Assembly (NCBI GenBank): GCA_023488565.1
Contig: JAMDDZ010000006.1
Span: 1 to 19,657, forward strand
Direction: 5' to 3'
Length of the DNA stretch: 19,657 nt
Source: Bacillota bacterium
Lineage (GTDB): Bacteria > Bacillota > Sulfobacillia > Sulfobacillales > Sulfobacillaceae
Position 1 is the first letter of the stretch, and each line of letters begins with the position of its first letter. Below, in pieces: positions 16,401-19,657 of the stretch. Both the position numbers and the translations under genes were made by a program. The notes under the pieces are model-generated. The model saw only the letters and a list, made by a program, of their open reading frames with translations, was not told the origin of the DNA and did no database searches.

Positions 16401-16739
16401 ATCCAACAAAGGGCCGGGATCTTCAATGCTTCGGGGTACGACATTAATAAATAAGCGGGTATTGTGGGGCCAAGTCATTTCTTTGACAGATTTCATCATT
16501 GCGGTGTATGCCAAACGATCGAGCACCACTAACTGATGATGTTGTTCGGCAGAAGCAATCAGGGCCAAAATAGGAACGGGTCCTCCCGAAGCATCATAGG
16601 GACGGCTTAAGGCCTCATATGCGGTGACGGTGCCACTTTGCAGTGAGACAATGGGCTGAAACACCGCCTGTATTCCACCGCCGCGGCGCCATTGGGGCCA
16701 TAAATGTACAATGTCTAGATTATGCTCGGTTAGTTCCAT
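13491..16739 (-). CDS. Cyclic-di-GMP phosphodiesterase: EAL, four GAF-like domains, degenerate GGDEF
   Basis: This 1082-residue cytoplasmic protein has no evident membrane segment. The N-terminal EAL domain (about 22-255) keeps the catalytic set: E42 in YEALSRP, N99, E129 in ILEISER, D160-D161 in ALDDLGAGYSG, K181, E218 in AEGIE and Q238. It should hydrolyse c-di-GMP. Four GAF-like sensor regions follow, at about 271-425, 441-597, 611-768 and 785-930. The C-terminal GGDEF domain (about 937-1078) has GSDEF (1015-1019), and several usual residues are changed: Y987 for the His of GH, N991 for the Asp of GD, and no RxxD inhibitory site. Diguanylate cyclase activity is therefore doubtful. ATG 16739 follows AGGGGGA on the minus strand. 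Confidence 0.94.
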   Translation of the reverse strand: MELTEHNLDIVHLWPQWRRGGGIQAVFQPIVSLQSGTVTAYEALSRPYDASGGPVPILALIASAEQHHQLVVLDRLAYTAMMKSVKEMTWPHNTRLFINVVPRSIEDPGPLLDLIKTQRTVPPDHIILEISERESLAEGDAYLSQLLQPFRDIGVKIALDDLGAGYSGLNRLAELKPDFAKIDLSLIRDVDRNSIKLALVESTVRFATKTAAIEIVAEGIETPSELFTLQEIGVDFGQGYLLGRPLPHLTSRSHTGFFNRSLEPPKDHSEHLQALLNTAQRMVQGMARGEGRNTHLVRLAQRMLGADVVTLFKRESDQLVVYETTLSDALFPATRRIPILADTAYSKPLIDRSAFIRQTLADDPSPWSRELALESGIAVPICDNYDCWGVLHVGFYAPHKIRPDMVKLTEGLAHLFVLALGYGNLEQSVQETSDPLGEPLYEAIFTLAETHDVDRLLAKVVQAALSVSQGHEGWIGLLNEENLHCIEPDGQIFDISRTDLFDETTVDGQGPVGKILQTRQPLIIQDIQHEPILFPWLDQMLESGIKAAMGLPLLVGDRLLGIMKVYHSEVNGFTLGRVRRLSALASLATTLIEKSLSLQATQKAQERQRQLTEALYAISSCTTEDGILLIVAHAAQQLTGSELVILLEPDTLEFRHRATAGSLSHASGSLKIPFQAISESPLNIFNQAFHSGSPVVLDIAQKDGECPWAIRHWAERYGLRHTAIIPLNSHGQSLGLLAIFLVASSQTLATLRTEMTSFVHAAASALYDRRLTHLLQEEKAQVDVLIRASQELPLVSTIDDLWQRVGAIITESMGASGGWVIEDLAQLPSCYVFGRAKSYEGLLQQKFQEADPRGYHSVVRTNDQLDPRLRAFKVNASSIFSISLYGHRTSSLLAVHSEDPQYFTAARLHLVEVLLGYVAVSYEVVRLREQETQSLVLDPLTRLANRYAIQRCFHEESERMKQGQSQSMAIVLFDVVGFSRINAEHGYQGGNVVLRDLADALSQHKDDDAKVGRLGSDEFVLLYRNRDQDSLWREIIQLAEQLPYPTSWCLVYTQNPDHEFADLIQLGYQHMTPRGAMIHASS

Positions 16740-17205
16740 GGAGGTCCCCCTACATGATTCGACACCATTAGTAAGAATTAACTTCGTGCGGGTTCGCCAA
16801 ATTCCTTTTTTTCCTCCGGGGATTTTTTCGACTGGTTCAATTTAGGGCCGTAAGTCGAATGTGCCCGATCGATGCTGAGATGAACATCTGATGGCCGATA
16901 GATGAAAAGAGTAAACTCTCTTTACGCGTCTTGTGCCATGCTATCCATAAAACAATCGTAGATAAAGAAGCTAGGTGATTTATTGCGGCGAAGACAGCAA
17001 CAGAAGGAGTGATTCCGAAATATTTATAACATCTTATTGCAGATCTCTGCAGAGGTGGGCAAACTGTGAACAATTGAGCTGCCTGCTCCCAAGATATTTC
17101 GCTAAGTCGATGTAGTCGGGACATATTAGTCGGCAGATTTGTGGACATCCTCCCGTTAATGAGCTTAACGTCGGTAACAGCGGGTGTCCCGTTGCGGCTC
17201 GATTG
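16740..17205. other. Gene-poor intergenic region between the EAL gene and the leuS leader
   Basis: No confident gene is visible in these ~465 bases. An open minus-strand frame (16837-17148, 103 codons) has GGGAGG touching its ATG with no spacing, and its product resembles nothing I know. A small hairpin, AAAGAG (16906-16911) with CTCTTT (16918-16923), is present. The region must hold the promoters of the EAL gene (minus) and of the leuS T-box RNA (plus), but I could not place either with confidence. Confidence 0.5.
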
Positions 17206-17475
17206 CTGTGATCAGATTTGCCTTTTTGCCGCGTTATGCGTAGAATAGACGGTAAGATTCCCCATATTGGTTCTATGAAGACGGATTACGCAGGAAGACT
17301 CGGGCACAGAGATCCAGTGGTGGGTGAAAACTGGACCCAGCATTCCGCTTCTCGCCGTCAGAGAACCGTCGGGTGCAGCCCGTTATTGCTGCAACGAGGT
17401 GAGCGGCTTGGCCCGCTAATCGGGGTGGTACCGCGGGTGGATAACTCGTCCCTAGACGTAGGGACGTTTTTTATT
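17206..17475 (+). ncRNA. Leucine T-box riboswitch leader of leuS
   Basis: This leader senses uncharged tRNA-Leu and controls read-through into leuS. Stem I is closed by CTGTG (17206-17210) and CACAG (17305-17309), with a kink-turn-like ATCAGA beside it. The specifier is most likely CTC (17299-17301, in GAAGACTCGGG), a leucine codon. Next come AGAGA and stem III, made by TCCAGT and ACTGGA around GGTGGGTGAAA. The T-box core GGGTGGTACCGCGG follows (17423-17436), whose TGGT should pair with the tRNA 3' end. It ends in the terminator CGTCCCTA (17447-17454) and TAGGGACG (17459-17466), followed by TTTTTT. The fold was made by hand, so the upper part of stem I is uncertain. Confidence 0.93.
17447..17475 (+). 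terminator. Rho-independent terminator of the leuS T-box
   Basis: An 8-bp perfect stem (CGTCCCTA and TAGGGACG) with loop GACG is followed by six T residues. The 5' arm is complementary to part of the T-box antiterminator arrangement, so formation should depend on tRNA binding. Read-through leads directly to leuS 17 bases later. Confidence 0.92.
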
Positions 17476-17491
17476 GTGGAGGCGACAGCGC

Positions 17492-19657
17492 ATGCAAACC
17501 AAAGATGTCAGGCAGAGTGCAATACCAACGGATCGCTATGATGTGCGGGCCGTAGAACAACGGTGGCAGGAGGCGTGGGCTGCCCAGGGCATCTATCATG
17601 CAGAAATGAATGATCAGCCAAAATATTATTGTTTAGAGCAGTTTCCGTATCCCTCGGGGCATCTCCACATGGGTCATGTTCGAGTCTTCACATTGGGAGA
17701 TGTGGTGGCCCGTTTTCGCCGGATGCGAGGGTTTTCGGTGTTGCATCCAATGGGTTGGGATGCGTTTGGCATGCCTGCTGAAAATGCGGCGATTAAGAGT
17801 GGCATTCCACCCAGGGTGTCGACCATGTCTAATATTGCCTATATGAAGCGACAGATGCAAGAAATGGGGCTGTCCTTTGACTGGCGGCGTGAGGTGACGA
17901 CCTCAGAGCCCGACTACTATCGTTTTACCCAAGAATTGTTCCTCTTGTTTTATGAGCGGGGATTGGCCTATCGTAGAGCAGGAGCGGTCAACTGGTGTCC
18001 TTCCTGTGAAACCGTGCTGGCCAATGAGCAAGTAGAGGAAGGCCTTTGCTGGCGGTGTGACTCAGTGGTCACTAAACGTGATTTGACGCAATGGTATTTC
18101 CGCATTACAGAGTATGCGGATCGGCTTTTAGATGACTTGGCCGATTTAAACTGGCCCTCGGAAATCAAAAGTCAGCAAACCCATTGGATAGGGCGCAGTG
18201 AAGGTGCCGAATTGGTGTTTCCTGTTTCGGGATTGAATGAGGCGATTCGTGTTTTCACCACACGTGCGGATACTATTTTTGGCGCAACTTATTTGGTGTT
18301 AGCGCCGGAACATCCTTTAGTCGAGCAACTCATTGAGGATAAGCCGGAAAGAGATGCTGTGCGTCAATTTGTGGCGGAGGAACGGGTACGGAGTGACATT
18401 GAACGCACTTCGGAAAGTTCGGAAAAACGGGGAATGTTTACGGGTGCTTACGCAACACACCCGCTAACGGGCAAGCTGGTACCCATTTGGGTGGCCAACT
18501 ATGTTTTGGTAGATTACGGGACTGGTGCCGTCATGGGTGTGCCAGCCCACGATCAGCGGGACTATGTGTATGCTAAGAAGTACGGGTTGCCTGTGGTGCA
18601 GGTAATACAGCCCAGTTCAGGACTCTGGACTGAAGATAGTGCTTATACGGGACCGGGAACCTTAATCAATTCCGATGCGTTTGATAATCTGGACAACCAA
18701 ACGGCGAAAAGTGCCATTGCCCAAGAATTGGCCGGCAAGGGGCTCGGTCAAGTCCGGGTTACCTATCGGATGCGTGATTGGCTCATCTCGCGGCAACGAT
18801 ACTGGGGTGCGCCGATTCCTATGCTCTATTGCGATAGTTGTGGAGTGGTGCCAGTGCCCCGAGATCAGTTGCCGGTGCGCTTGCCGGAAAATGTCCGGTT
18901 TACCGGTGCCGGGGGCTCTCCTTTGGCCGGCGCGCAACAGTGGGTGAATGTGCGGTGCCCAGAGTGCAACGGACCAGCACGGCGAGAAACTGATACCATG
19001 GATACCTTTGTCGACTCCAGTTGGTATTATTTCCGGTATACGTCTCCCCAAGACGACAGCGGTCCGTTTGATTCAACTAAAGCCAACTATTGGATGCCTG
19101 TAGACGAGTACGTGGGGGGGAAAGAGCATGCCGTACTTCACATGCTCTATTCGCGGTTTTTTACCAAGGTATTGTATGATGCCGGATTGATTCAGTATGC
19201 TGAGCCGTTTCAACATCTTTTGGTTCAAGGCATGGTCGTCTATGGCGGCGCTAAAATGTCCAAAAGCAAAGGAAATACCATCAGTCCCGAATCGATTATG
19301 GAGAAGTGGGGGAGCGATGCGACACGTCTCTTTATGTTGTTTGCTGCCCCGCCGGATAAGGATTTTGAATGGTCAGAGCAAGGCGTTGAAGGATCTTATC
19401 GATTTTTGCAACGGGTGTATCGGCTGGCAACCCGTGCTGAGTTAGGACGTTCCGATTCAGATCGCGGTGCTCTGGAGAGAATCCAACGGGCTCGGGCTCG
19501 GGCAGTGGCCAAGGTGACCGAGGATTTGGGCGAGCGCAGGGCTTTTAACACGGCCGTCAGTGCATTAATGGAGTTTACCAATACCCTATATGCTGAAGCG
19601 GATCAAGTCGCCGACAGGGAACTGCGCGAGGCCATCAAGACTTTGGTATTGTTGCTG
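17492..19657 (+). CDS. leuS: Leucyl-tRNA synthetase (5' 722 codons; 3' end outside window)
   Basis: LeuRS charges tRNA-Leu with leucine. The visible 722 residues begin MQTKDVRQSA. They contain the class I signature FPYPSGHLHMGH (HMGH at 59-62), the zinc ribbon WCPSCE...CWRCDS, the CP1 editing domain with TTRADT (256-261) and MGVPAHDQRDY, the stretch RDWLISRQRYWGAPIP, a second Cys pair set (YCDSCG, RCPECNG) and KMSKS at 588-592. All catalytic and editing features seem intact. ATG 17492 follows GGAGG (17478-17482). Only roughly the last 80-100 residues of the anticodon-binding and C-terminal domains are missing, because the window ends. Expression is controlled by the T-box just upstream. Confidence 0.98.
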   Translation, partial: MQTKDVRQSAIPTDRYDVRAVEQRWQEAWAAQGIYHAEMNDQPKYYCLEQFPYPSGHLHMGHVRVFTLGDVVARFRRMRGFSVLHPMGWDAFGMPAENAAIKSGIPPRVSTMSNIAYMKRQMQEMGLSFDWRREVTTSEPDYYRFTQELFLLFYERGLAYRRAGAVNWCPSCETVLANEQVEEGLCWRCDSVVTKRDLTQWYFRITEYADRLLDDLADLNWPSEIKSQQTHWIGRSEGAELVFPVSGLNEAIRVFTTRADTIFGATYLVLAPEHPLVEQLIEDKPERDAVRQFVAEERVRSDIERTSESSEKRGMFTGAYATHPLTGKLVPIWVANYVLVDYGTGAVMGVPAHDQRDYVYAKKYGLPVVQVIQPSSGLWTEDSAYTGPGTLINSDAFDNLDNQTAKSAIAQELAGKGLGQVRVTYRMRDWLISRQRYWGAPIPMLYCDSCGVVPVPRDQLPVRLPENVRFTGAGGSPLAGAQQWVNVRCPECNGPARRETDTMDTFVDSSWYYFRYTSPQDDSGPFDSTKANYWMPVDEYVGGKEHAVLHMLYSRFFTKVLYDAGLIQYAEPFQHLLVQGMVVYGGAKMSKSKGNTISPESIMEKWGSDATRLFMLFAAPPDKDFEWSEQGVEGSYRFLQRVYRLATRAELGRSDSDRGALERIQRARARAVAKVTEDLGERRAFNTAVSALMEFTNTLYAEADQVADRELREAIKTLVLLL

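Noticed and set aside
16837..17148. 103-codon minus-strand open frame
   Set aside because: The product resembles no known family and the purine-rich site touches the ATG without spacing. Best treated as a chance frame.
17218..17246. TTGCCT, 17-bp spacer, TAGAAT: a good-looking promoter before leuS
   Set aside because: It lies inside T-box stem I, after the closing helix strand at 17206-17210. A transcript from here would lack the 5' half of stem I, so it is probably coincidental.
1..19657. CRISPR arrays, tRNA or rRNA genes, phage genes, toxin-antitoxin pairs
   Set aside because: No regularly spaced repeats, cloverleaf sequences, rRNA-like segments, phage structural genes or small paired genes were recognised anywhere in the window.

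Overview
The window looks like part of a chromosome from a spore-forming member of the Bacillota. I infer a Sulfobacillus-like or related deep-branching lineage, but the sequence alone does not prove the genus. Four things point to spore-forming Bacillota: the rplU-prp-rpmA-spo0B-obgE gene order with a Spo0B-like phosphotransferase, an L27 with a Prp-cleavable N-terminal extension, the nadD-yqeK-rsfS block, and a T-box leader on leuS. Several genes use GTG or TTG starts, and ribosome binding sites are mostly clear AGGAGG-like sequences.

Layout. (1) 1-1482: the 3' part of a decayed transposase gene. It has a DUF4338 (DruA-like) N-terminal region joined to an ISAs1-type DDE transposase, and is broken by several frameshifts. 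(2) 1617-5254: a promoter followed by rplU, prp, rpmA, a membrane-anchored spo0B-like gene, obgE and nadD, all on the plus strand. This is a ribosome assembly, sporulation and NAD set. (3) 5266-6581: a separate promoter, a one-domain RRM protein, a hairpin that can mask the next ribosome binding site, then yqeK and rsfS. (4) 6589-16739: about 10 kb of accessory metabolism and signalling in mixed orientation. It holds an MFS permease (-), a nucleoside hydrolase (+), a DUF255 thioredoxin-fold protein (-), an SDR oxidoreductase (+), a ClC-type anion transporter with CBS and RCK_C-like domains (+), and a large EAL-GAF(x4)-GGDEF protein (-). (5) 16740-17205: about 465 bp without a supported gene. 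(6) 17206-19657: a leucine T-box leader and the first 722 codons of leuS, which runs off the window.

How the parts relate. The left block is core growth machinery: L21, L27 and its processing protease Prp, the ribosome-assembly GTPase Obg, the silencing factor RsfS, NAD synthesis, and Ap4A turnover by YqeK. In many Clostridia-type genomes leuS lies close behind rsfS, so the 10-kb block between them probably represents later gene gain or rearrangement. I found no CRISPR array, tRNA, rRNA or clear defence system. The most unusual points are the RBS-masking hairpin between the RRM gene and yqeK, the apparent loss of the inner proton glutamate in the ClC protein, the N-terminal EAL with a degenerate GGDEF, the membrane-anchored Spo0B-like protein, and the decayed DUF4338-transposase fusion.
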